From assembly GCA_947629755.1 (NCBI GenBank), contig CANREY010000005.1:1-48797 (forward strand): a stretch of DNA of 48,797 nucleotides, in the 5' to 3' direction. The notes beneath the pieces were generated by a model, which had not been told where the DNA came from, ran no database searches, and worked only from the letters and a program-made list of their open reading frames with translations. Made by a program: the position numbers and the translations under genes. Shown here piece after piece: positions 41,564 to 48,026 of the stretch; the stretch's first letter is position 1, and each line of letters begins with the position of its first letter. The stretch comes from an uncultured Oscillospiraceae bacterium (lineage in GTDB: Bacteria > Bacillota > Clostridia > Oscillospirales > Oscillospiraceae).

Positions 41564-42781
41564 TTATTCCGTTTCGATTTTGTTGTTTGCCGAAAGCTCC
41601 GAAAGCTCCCTTTCGCTCAACGCGTGCTCCGTTCCGATTTCCTCCAGACACTCGGCCCTCAGCGTCACCGTCACCAGCTCCCCGTCAGATATGATGTCGT
41701 AGTCCGCCGTCACCACCGCCCCGTCCCCAAGCTCCCTCTCAAGCTCGTATAGAAGCTCCGACCTCAGCATACGCTCCGCGTCCGCGGCGCTGACGGTATA
41801 GGGGTACTCGTTGTACTCCTCGTACTCCTCCCTGACTATGCTGAGTGGCATCACCGCGCCGCCCGGAAGCACCGTATCGGTGTATGATATGATTTTATCA
41901 CAACTACCATATGGATTTCCACCAGAAATATATAAATTTATCCGTTTTCCCCCTAAAATTATGGCTCTCCTCACTGTTTTTTCCCCGGTGTACTCCTTTT
42001 TCACCGCCTGAAGGGGCATGGAGGCCGTCAGCTCATACCAGGTCCGGGCCCGAACGCTCCCCGTGGCGTGGACCGTGCGCCCCGTGCCAAGGGGCACATA
42101 CGCCGATATGAGCTCATCTCCCGCCGCCACCGTGTCGCCGGGCTTTACTAAGGTCCAGCCCTCCCTCGCCGTAACCGACGCCACTATGCCGCCCTTTTTG
42201 GCCCTCACCGCCGTTGGCACGTCCGGGTCGAAAAGCTCCGGCTTCTCCCGCTCCTCTCTTACTATGACCTCAAGGCGGCTCCCGTGGTTATTGAGCGTGA
42301 TGAAGCTGAGCTTCGGCACCTTTAAAAGCATGTCGTTTTCCACCTGCCTTGCCGGTATGTCCAGCACGCAGGTGCCTATGTCCACCCCCTCGCTCCTGAG
42401 GGCCGCCAGTATCTCCGAGGTGGGCACCGTCACGTTCCCCAGAACGTCTATCTGCCAGACATACACCGTGGAAAGGCCGATGAGCATGAGGCACACCGCC
42501 ATGCCCGTAAGGAGCACGTACCGCTTTCGTATCCTCCAAAGGAAGAAGGGCGCGCCACGCCGCCTTATGAGCCTCACTGTGAAGGCCCCGGTCTCCTTTG
42601 CCACCCGCCTTAAGGTCACGTACCCCGAAAGGCCCACGGTCATCTCCGCCGCCCCGTCCTTGCCCCTCACAAGGTCCCGAAAGTCCACGTGGTTCACGGC
42701 GCAGATGTTCACCGCCCGCTCTGAGTATTTGCATCTGAGCTCCACTCTCACAGTGCCGAGAAGGTAATTTAAAACAGCCAT
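41564..42781 (-). CDS. yqfD: Sporulation protein YqfD
   Basis: Membrane protein of the sporulation gene pair yqfC-yqfD, encoded before phoH in many spore formers. The 405-residue protein has a soluble N-terminal part of about 80 residues, one membrane segment (VLLTGMAVCLMLIGLSTVYVW, about 88-108) and a large extracytoplasmic region with repeats of beta structure (LEVIVREEREKPELFD; VKPGDTVAAGDELISAYVPL). The start at 42781 follows GGAGG in the end of yqfC; the TTG at 42802 is less likely. The molecular role is not known beyond the link to sporulation. Confidence 0.9.
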   Translation of the reverse strand: MAVLNYLLGTVRVELRCKYSERAVNICAVNHVDFRDLVRGKDGAAEMTVGLSGYVTLRRVAKETGAFTVRLIRRRGAPFFLWRIRKRYVLLTGMAVCLMLIGLSTVYVWQIDVLGNVTVPTSEILAALRSEGVDIGTCVLDIPARQVENDMLLKVPKLSFITLNNHGSRLEVIVREEREKPELFDPDVPTAVRAKKGGIVASVTAREGWTLVKPGDTVAAGDELISAYVPLGTGRTVHATGSVRARTWYELTASMPLQAVKKEYTGEKTVRRAIILGGKRINLYISGGNPYGSCDKIISYTDTVLPGGAVMPLSIVREEYEEYNEYPYTVSAADAERMLRSELLYELERELGDGAVVTADYDIISDGELVTVTLRAECLEEIGTEHALSERELSELSANNKIETE

Positions 42782-42785
42782 AAGC

Positions 42786-43061
42786 CTACGCCTCCAGATC
42801 AACGCCCGATATGTCCCCGGTGACCACCAGCTCCATGTCGCTCATGGCCGAGATCTCCAGCCTCCGCCCCCGGAGCCTCACGGTCATATCCCCGGCGCTT
42901 ACGCCTATTATCTCCGGGCCGTACTCAATAAGCCCCCGGTGGTTCTCGATGTGTACGCGGCTGTGGCCCGTGACCGTCACCCTCGGCACCCCAAGCGCCG
43001 GCTGTCCCGGCACGTCGAATACCTCCGCCGCCCTCATGATTGCCCCCTTTTTCCTTTTCAC
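42786..43061 (-). CDS. yqfC: Sporulation protein YqfC
   Basis: Small soluble protein of 91 residues, about the size of Bacillus YqfC. It begins MKRKKGAIMRAAEVFDVPGQ and continues with PRVTVTGHSRVHIENHRGLI and VRLRGRRLEISAMSDMELVV, the YabP/YqfC-family pattern. The start is GTG at 43061, supported by AGGGAGG seven bases upstream; the frame continues to a TTG at 43094 without better signals. It overlaps the ribosome site of yqfD, so the two are coupled. Confidence 0.88.
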   Translation of the reverse strand: MKRKKGAIMRAAEVFDVPGQPALGVPRVTVTGHSRVHIENHRGLIEYGPEIIGVSAGDMTVRLRGRRLEISAMSDMELVVTGDISGVDLEA

Positions 43062-43117
43062 AGCACACCCTCCCTTTATCTCATCATTCCTCAAATTCTA
43101 TGAGCTCCCGGTCAAAA

Positions 43118-43140
43118 ATAAGACCCCACCCACATACTCT
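43118..43140 (+). promoter_or_regulatory. Possible sigma-E-type promoter of ylbJ
   Basis: CATACTCT (43133-43140) is one change from the sigma-E -10 consensus CATACANT, with AAAATA ending at 43120 as a candidate -35. The predicted transcript would start about 15 bases before the ATG. This fits mother-cell sporulation expression, but the match is weak. Confidence 0.3.
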
Positions 43141-43161
43141 TTACCAAAAGGGGGTATTGAT

Positions 43162-44340
43162 ATGAACGTTTTACGTATAAGACAGCGTGTATTTGACGGC
43201 CTCTCCGTCCTTGGGCTCGCGGCCGTGACCGTGGGGCTCCTCGTCTTTCCCACCGAGCTCGTGGCCGCCGCCGAAAACGGTGTGGAGCTTTGCTTCAATG
43301 TGCTGATCCCGTCCCTGTTCCCATTCTTTGTGATCTCCTCCATGGTTGTGAGCATGGGTCTGGCCGACGCTCTCGGCTCAGCTCTCGCCCCGGTGATGTC
43401 CGGGCTTTTCAACGTGGGGGGCCAGTGCGCCAGCGCCCTCATACTCGGCTTCATCGGCGGCTACCCCGTGGGGGCCAGGACCGTCATCGCCCTATACGAC
43501 TCAGGCCGCTGCTCAAAGGCCGAGGCCCAGCGTATGCTGGCCTTCTGCAATAACTCCGGCCCCGCCTTCATCTTCGGCGTGGTTGGGGCCGGCATATTCT
43601 CAAGCTCCGCCGTTGGGGTCATACTCTACCTGACCCACATTCTGGCCTCCGTTTTGGTTGGCCTCATCTTCCGAAATTACGGCTCCGGCCGCCCCACGCC
43701 CGTAAAGGCCGCCGCGAAGGGCAAAAAAACTCCCTTCCCGGAGGCGTTCGTAAGCTCCGTGACCTCCTCCTTCTCCTCCTGCCTCAACATCTGCGGCTTC
43801 GTCATATTCTTCACCGTCCTCATAAGGCTCCTTTTCCTCTCCGGTGTCCTCACCGCCGCCTCCGAGCTCATGGGTACGATCTTCGGCGTTTTCGGCATGG
43901 ACAGTCTCTGGGCGGAAAAGCTCCTCACCGGTCTCATCGAGCTCACCAGCGGCGTCTGGAGCCTGAAGGACGCGGCCCCGGAGATCAGGGCCTGCGTCTC
44001 CATGGCCGCCTTCATGCTGGGCTGGGCCGGCCTCTCGGTCCACTGTCAGGTTTTGTCATTTCTCTATAAGAGCGGCCTCTCCGCCGGGACCTATATCCTC
44101 GGCAAGCTCCTTCACGGCCTCCTCTCCGCCGGCCTCGCCGCGCTGGTCATGACGGTCGTGGACCTCAACAAGGACGTGGGCGTGTACCTCGCCGACCAGG
44201 TGGGAAAAATGACCGGCCTCGGCTTTCGCCCCCTTATCCTCGCCAGCGCCGGCCTCTCGGCGGCGATACTCCTTATTTTTCTCCTTGCCTCATTTATTTT
44301 TGGCAAAAGGAGTGGAAAAAATGACGGCGATGCGCTATAA
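43162..44340 (+). CDS. ylbJ: Sporulation integral membrane protein YlbJ
   Basis: Polytopic membrane protein needed for spore cortex formation in Bacillus. The 392 residues have roughly eight hydrophobic segments, the family block LIPSLFPFFVISSMVVSMGL near the N-terminus, and ALILGFIGGYPVGARTVIAL with FCNNSGPAFIFGVVGAGIF, the gate-domain pattern shared with nucleoside recognition proteins. The ATG at 43162 follows GGGGGT; the longer frame from 42811 runs through yqfC on the other strand and is rejected. It is divergent from yqfC. Confidence 0.88.
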   Translation: MNVLRIRQRVFDGLSVLGLAAVTVGLLVFPTELVAAAENGVELCFNVLIPSLFPFFVISSMVVSMGLADALGSALAPVMSGLFNVGGQCASALILGFIGGYPVGARTVIALYDSGRCSKAEAQRMLAFCNNSGPAFIFGVVGAGIFSSSAVGVILYLTHILASVLVGLIFRNYGSGRPTPVKAAAKGKKTPFPEAFVSSVTSSFSSCLNICGFVIFFTVLIRLLFLSGVLTAASELMGTIFGVFGMDSLWAEKLLTGLIELTSGVWSLKDAAPEIRACVSMAAFMLGWAGLSVHCQVLSFLYKSGLSAGTYILGKLLHGLLSAGLAALVMTVVDLNKDVGVYLADQVGKMTGLGFRPLILASAGLSAAILLIFLLASFIFGKRSGKNDGDAL

Positions 44341-44360
44341 TGTATCCGGGCGTCGCCCTT

Positions 44361-44459
44361 GACCGCCCTGAAACCGCACCGGGACCGCCCCAAGGCTGCC
44401 CCAAGGCCGCCCCAAGACCGCCCCAAGACCGCCCCAAGACTACTCCGCGACTGCTCCAA
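44361..44459. repeat. 11-bp minisatellite with G-runs on the minus strand
   Basis: Five close units of GACCGCCCCAA (44383-44437), with two degenerate units before (from 44361) and two after (to 44459). The unit length is not a multiple of three, so it is not a protein repeat. The minus strand carries a GGGG-C-GG pattern every 11 bases. Confidence 0.75.
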
Positions 44460-44496
44460 AATTACCCCCGATTTATACAAAAAAGGAGGGCTTTCA

Positions 44497-44706
44497 GTGC
44501 TTTTCAACAAAAAAATCGAGCCCTGCTGCTCCTACTGCCACAGCGGTGTCAAGATAAGTCCCACCGAGGTGGCCTGTATCCGCCGGGGCATCGTCTCCGC
44601 CTCCGGCTCCTGCGGAAAATTCAAATATGACCCCCTCCGCCGGGAGCCCCCCGCCCCCCAGTCTCTCAAGACCGACGGCCTCTCCGACGAGGATTTCAAG
44701 CTGTGA
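44497..44706 (+). CDS. Small cysteine-rich (zinc-ribbon-like) conserved protein
   Basis: A 69-residue protein with four or five cysteines: EPCCSYCHSG, VACIRRGIVS and SGSCGKFKYDP, spaced like a small metal-binding fold, then PLRREPP and an acidic C-terminus. I recall similar short proteins in clostridia but no function. The start is GTG at 44497, with AAAGGAGGG six bases before; the longer frame from 44359 crosses the minisatellite. Its stop overlaps the GTG start of birA, so the two are coupled. Confidence 0.75.
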   Translation: MLFNKKIEPCCSYCHSGVKISPTEVACIRRGIVSASGSCGKFKYDPLRREPPAPQSLKTDGLSDEDFKL

Positions 44707-45473
44707 AAACGCCTGAAATTACTCGGTTTTTGGGGGATCTCGACCGTCAAATACATATCTCGGTCATACCTGAGTGTCCCTCCACGAATTCCCTTTTAAA
44801 GTCTCAGGCCCCGGAAATTCCCACCGACGCGGTCCTCATCGCCGAGAGCCAATCAGACGGCCGCGGCCGGCTGGGCCGGAGCTTCTACTCCCCTCCCGGC
44901 TCCGGGCTTTACATGAGCGTCCTCACCCGCCCGGACCTTGAAAACGCCGACCTTCCCCTCCTGACCCCCGCCGCCGCCGTGGCCGTCTGCGGCGCCATCG
45001 AGGCCGTCGCCAATGTCCCCGCCTCCATAAAATGGGTAAACGACGTGTACGTTGGCGGCAAAAAAGTCTGCGGTATCCTGACTGAGACCGCCTTCGGCCC
45101 TGAGGGGGACCGCTTTTGCGTCGTGGGCATAGGCGTTAACCTGTTCCCTCCCCCCGGCGGCTTTCCGCCGGACATAGCGGACACGGCGGGGGCTATTCTT
45201 GATAAGCCCGTCCCCGATCTCCTCACAAGGCTGGCCGCCCATATAATAGAGCGCTTTTTCGCCCTCCTCCCCCATCTTCCGGAGCTCACCTTCGTACCGG
45301 AATACCGCTCCCGGAGCCTCCTTCCCGGAAAGGACATATTCGTTATCCGCGACAGCGCCGCCCTCCCCGCCAAAGCCCTCGGCGTAGACGACCGCTGCGG
45401 CCTTCAGGTCATGTACCCAGACGGCACGCATGAGACCCTCCGCTCCGGCGAGGTCACGGTAAGAATGAGATAA
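44703..45473 (+). CDS. birA: Biotin--[acetyl-CoA-carboxylase] ligase
   Basis: Attaches biotin to carboxylase carrier domains. The 256-residue protein contains only the catalytic and C-terminal domains: CPSTNSLLK, the biotinyl-AMP loop SDGRGRLGRSFYSPPGSGLY, SIKWVNDVYVGGKKVCGILTE, VVGIGVNL, and a C-terminal SH3-like part near DDRCGLQVMYPDGTHETL. The N-terminal DNA-binding domain of repressor-type BirA is absent, so it is not expected to regulate transcription. The start is GTG at 44703 on top of the preceding stop. Confidence 0.94.
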   Translation: MKTPEITRFLGDLDRQIHISVIPECPSTNSLLKSQAPEIPTDAVLIAESQSDGRGRLGRSFYSPPGSGLYMSVLTRPDLENADLPLLTPAAAVAVCGAIEAVANVPASIKWVNDVYVGGKKVCGILTETAFGPEGDRFCVVGIGVNLFPPPGGFPPDIADTAGAILDKPVPDLLTRLAAHIIERFFALLPHLPELTFVPEYRSRSLLPGKDIFVIRDSAALPAKALGVDDRCGLQVMYPDGTHETLRSGEVTVRMR

Positions 45474-45552
45474 AAATAACAATTTTTTCATGTAAAAAGT
45501 CCTCCCTTTTGTGGAAAGCTAAAGGCGAAACCACTTAAAGGGGGACTTTTTT

Positions 45553-45714
45553 ATGTATGCCACATTTGCCAAGGGCGTAGCCGTGGGCATGATCGCCGGC
45601 GGGGCCGTAGGCGCAATCATCGCCATGCCCAAAAAGCACGTCACCGCCGCCGGCCGCCTCATGAAGGCCGCGGGAAATATGATGGAGAACATCTGCGACG
45701 CCTTCAAGCTTTGA
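45553..45714 (+). CDS. Small YtxH-like membrane protein
   Basis: A 53-residue protein with one glycine-rich hydrophobic segment (GVAVGMIAGGAVGAIIAMPK, residues 8-27) followed by a basic/amphipathic tail. The ATG at 45553 has AAAGGGGG about nine bases upstream, and TGA is at 45712-45714. The segment recalls YtxH/general-stress small membrane proteins, but family membership is tentative. It has its own intergenic region after birA and ends before two hairpins. Confidence 0.65.
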   Translation: MYATFAKGVAVGMIAGGAVGAIIAMPKKHVTAAGRLMKAAGNMMENICDAFKL

Positions 45715-45754
45715 GCACAAAGACCGCGTCTTTGCGCTCAGGTAAAAGCCCGCG

Positions 45755-45792
45755 AAAAATGGCGTGAAACCGGAATTTCACGCCATTTTTTT
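45755..45792. terminator. Bidirectional terminator
   Basis: A 15-bp stem (45755-45769 with 45776-45790; core ATGGCGTGAAA), loop CCGGAA, with A-run before and T-run after, between the small membrane gene and the convergent broken peptidase gene. A second hairpin (GAGC..CAAAGAC / GTCTTTG..GCTC) precedes it near 45713-45739. Confidence 0.85.
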
Positions 45793-45822
45793 GCTGTTTT
45801 AAGCGCTCCGATAAAAAGGCGC

Positions 45823-46838
45823 TTATCTCAAGCTTACAGCCTCATTGTCCCGGCACAGCTCATATATATTTCCGTCTTTTATAAGGTACGCCTCGCCATA
45901 TACCGTCTTATTCTCCCCGTCTATAATGATATAGCTTCCGTCGTTCAGCGCGATAAACTCATGTCCCACGCTGTCCGGAAGCGTGATGTCCTCCATCATT
46001 CTCAGCCCGTCCAGATACGTGTCCCGAAGGGCCTGATAGTGGGGAAAGATATTTATGTCGGTTATGCCAAGCCCCTCTATCCACCGCTTATACTCAGGGT
46101 CGACCGCCTCCCCCTCCAGCTCCGGCCCGGCGTAGACGTTCTTGGCGCAATTCATCGCCCCCGCGCTCCACGCGAGCACGATCCCCTTAAATCCCGAAAG
46201 CCTCTCCTTGAGCCGCAGCCGCTTCAGGAAAAGGTTTTGCGTGGGGACGTGTCCTCCCGTCAATATAATGACGTCCGTCTCATGTATCTTCTCAATAATA
46301 TCCGAGTCCCTGCCGTCGCACATCTCAACTGACGAGACCTTAAGGCGACGGGAGTCGAACCCACGCCGGTTTCTGGCGGCGGATTTGCGCCCGTGCGGCG
46401 TCAAAGCCCTTGACAATACACAAAGTATTCTCTGCGGGCTTTTTCTTGCCCGGACACAAATCCGCTCGCCAGAAACTGCTTCGCACTCCACGCGGTGCAA
46501 TTTACGAGCGATTTTCGGTGAGGCGGAGGAAGCCTTGCTGACGCAAGGCGACGACAACGAGGCGAAAAGCGCCAAAAAGGGCCCGCGTGGAGCGGCGTGG
46601 GTTCGTCTCCCGTCGCCTTAAGGCCGCTCATCGGGAACGCCCGGCTCATGCAGAACCTTATATCGTCATTTTTCTCATAGCTGTGAGGTTCGGCGCAGAT
46701 AATGAGGACCTTCGCGTTATTTACCCAAATTTTCCTCAAATTCTCCGTAAGTCCGTTGTCCTCTAAAAGAGCCGCCGGCACACGCTTACCGTCCGTTTTG
46801 ATATATCCCCCAAGCGCGCTGGTCAGTACCACTTTCAT
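45823..46838 (-). pseudogene. Peptidase S51-like (peptidase E / class I GATase-like) gene split by an insertion
   Basis: The family hydrolyses Asp-X dipeptides (peptidase E) or has related roles. The N-terminal part (ATG at 46838 with GGAGG upstream, MKVVLTSALGGYIKTDGKRV) runs about 70 codons, then enters the element at 46621 and meets a stop at 46401. The C-terminal part (from about 46337) holds VIILTGGHVPTQNLFLKRL, the nucleophile motif LAWSAGAMNCA and NIFPHYQALRDTYL. Removing one copy of the end sequence plus the insert (278 bp) rejoins SGLK and VSSVEM in frame, giving an uninterrupted 245-residue protein, which is the normal family size. A functional product from the present sequence is unlikely. 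Confidence 0.85.
46340..46621. mobile_element. 282-bp MITE-like element inserted in the S51 gene
   Basis: Ends 46340-46368 and 46593-46621 are inverted repeats, 28 of 29 matching. CCTTAAGG is present at both ends (46338-46345 and 46616-46623), so TTAA or a longer part may be the target duplication. Inside are two long imperfect stems: 46369-46393 with 46451-46476, and CTCCACGCGG (46486-46495) with 46583-46592, plus smaller nested hairpins (AAAGCCC/GGGCTTT; AATAC/GTATT; CCTTG/CAAGG). There is no transposase frame. The element breaks the host gene by a net 278 bp. Confidence 0.82.
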
Positions 46839-46950
46839 CTTGGTGCCTCCGGTGTTTTGTCCATATCCGCATCAACGTCTGATGCTCTTTTTTCAGATTG
46901 TCAAAAAATCCCCTTTGTCGGAAAAGGCCGCGGGCCTTTTTCGACAGGCT

Positions 46951-46982
46951 AAAAAAGAGGCGGTCGCCCGCCTCTTTTTTTT
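46951..46982 (-). terminator. Terminator of the P-loop/mntR operon
   Basis: Perfect 13-bp stem (AAAAAAGAGGCGG with 46968-46980), loop TCGC, flanked by A and T runs, just beyond the regulator stop at 46989. A second imperfect hairpin (TGTCGGAAAAGGCC with its complement, one mismatch) lies at about 46917-46947. Confidence 0.88.
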
Positions 46983-46988
46983 GGTTTA

Positions 46989-47387
46989 TCAAGCCTTGCT
47001 TTCTTCTGATTTATCCGGTTTTTTATACTTTTCGTACAAATCCCGTATCTTCGAGAAGGTGTCGGCGCTTATGTCGTGCTCGATCTTGCAGGCCTCGTGG
47101 GTGGCGGTCTCACGGTCCACGCCGATGGACATGAGCATGTCCGTCAAAAGTATGTGGCGCTCGTATATCCGCTCGGCCACCTCCCGGCCCGTGGGCGTCA
47201 GGTGTATGTCCCGGCGCTGGTCCACGTCGATGTATCCGCTTTCACGCAGTCTGCGCATGGCGATGGAGATGGTGGGCTTTGAGTAGCCCATCTCGGTGGC
47301 AATATCTATGGCTCTCACATAGCCCATGCGGTTTTCCAGCATGAGTATGGTCTCCAGATAGTCCTCCCCGGACTCATGTATCTCCAT
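46989..47387 (-). CDS. DtxR/MntR-family metal-dependent regulator
   Basis: Metal-sensing repressor, probably for manganese or iron. The 132-residue protein has an N-terminal winged helix (MEIHESGEDYLETILMLENR through RAIDIATEMGYSKPTISIAM and GYIDVDQRRDIHLTPTG, about 1-65) and the dimerisation/metal-binding helix region ERHILLTDMLMSIGVDRETATHEACKIEHDIS, whose Glu/His residues fit the MntR metal site. It lacks the SH3-like C-terminal domain of DtxR. GGAGG precedes the ATG. It is the second gene of an operon, 28 bases after the P-loop protein gene. No transporter gene is nearby. Confidence 0.88.
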   Translation of the reverse strand: MEIHESGEDYLETILMLENRMGYVRAIDIATEMGYSKPTISIAMRRLRESGYIDVDQRRDIHLTPTGREVAERIYERHILLTDMLMSIGVDRETATHEACKIEHDISADTFSKIRDLYEKYKKPDKSEESKA

Positions 47388-47415
47388 GCTTACACGCCTC
47401 CTTACCCGCTGTCTT

Positions 47416-47826
47416 TCAGAAGAACTTCTTTATGCCCTCGGTGGCGGCGGCCTCGTCGGCGCTTATGGTCATGGTGAACTTTACGCCCTCACGCGCTGAG
47501 AAGGAATCGCACCAATCCAGAAACTCCTCGGCCTCGTTGAGGGAATCCGTCCCGGCCAGCTTGAAAAGGCCGTCCATGAAGATGTGGGTTATGTCGTAGT
47601 TGCCGGCACACAGCCCGCACAGAAAGCCCTTCAGCGCCACGTAGCCCGTGACCTTGTAATCCGAAAGCTTAACGAGCCTGACGCTCATGGGAATATCGTA
47701 CCTGAGGGACGCGTCCTGCTCTATGCAGATAACGTTGCCATGCTCCTCCTCCGATGCCCTGCGCACCAGATCGATCAGTTTTTTTGTTTTGCCGTGACCC
47801 TTGAGTCCCATAATGACCTTGACCAT
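47416..47826 (-). CDS. Conserved hypothetical P-loop protein
   Basis: Not a recognised enzyme. The 136-residue protein starts with a clear Walker A motif, MVKVIMGLKGHGKTKKLIDL (residues 1-20; GLKGHGKT), then NVICIEQDASLRYDIPMSVR and an acidic strand THIFMDGLFKL that may act as Walker B. Similar short clostridial proteins are sometimes labelled as twitching-motility ATPases, which I do not support because the other PilT motifs are missing. The start at 47826 follows AAAGGAG. It has its own promoter and is co-transcribed with the MntR-type regulator. Confidence 0.75.
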   Translation of the reverse strand: MVKVIMGLKGHGKTKKLIDLVRRASEEEHGNVICIEQDASLRYDIPMSVRLVKLSDYKVTGYVALKGFLCGLCAGNYDITHIFMDGLFKLAGTDSLNEAEEFLDWCDSFSAREGVKFTMTISADEAAATEGIKKFF

Positions 47827-47854
47827 AGGGAAACACTCCTTTCGATAATAGGGG

Positions 47855-47872
47855 GTACCTTTTTTAAGGTAC
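47855..47872. promoter_or_regulatory. Palindrome at the predicted transcription start
   Basis: GTACCTT (47855-47861), four T, AAGGTAC (47866-47872): 7-bp arms, five bases below the -10 on the minus strand. It could be an operator, perhaps for the co-transcribed MntR-type regulator, or a 5' hairpin of the mRNA. Confidence 0.4.
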
Positions 47873-47876
47873 ATAT

Positions 47877-47905
47877 ATTTTAACATTTTTCATCTGTCTG
47901 TTCAA
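47877..47905 (-). promoter_or_regulatory. Promoter of the P-loop/mntR operon
   Basis: Minus strand: TTGAAC (47900-47905), exact 17-base spacer, TAAAAT (47877-47882), about 50 bases before the ATG at 47826. Confidence 0.65.
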
Positions 47906-47960
47906 CATAAATTTTGCGATTTTACCGAAAATTAAATTTTTCCCCTCTCCCTAACTTTTA

Positions 47961-47990
47961 TTGGCAAAAATTGTCCTCCGCGCATATTAT
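47961..47990 (+). promoter_or_regulatory. Candidate promoter of the collagen-like gene
   Basis: TTGGCA (47961-47966), 18-base spacer, TATTAT (47985-47990). The overlapping CATATTATG is close to a sigma-K -10, as might suit a spore-surface protein, but no matching -35 was found. Confidence 0.4.
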
Positions 47991-48026
47991 GTCTTAGGCT
48001 CGTTTTAAGAGCTCAGGAGGATTTGG

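Noticed and set aside
42811-43161. N-terminal extension of ylbJ
   Set aside because: It overlaps yqfC on the other strand and lies upstream of the natural ATG with GGGGGT; composition is serine-rich shadow sequence.
44340-44490. Proline- and arginine-rich frames in the minisatellite
   Set aside because: The 11-bp unit makes similar peptides in all frames; the real gene begins at the GTG at 44497 with a strong ribosome site.
46340-46621. Self-splicing intron or tRNA gene inside the S51 gene
   Set aside because: No group I or II core was seen and the ends are long inverted repeats; only the T-arm resembles a tRNA, with no D-arm or anticodon stem.
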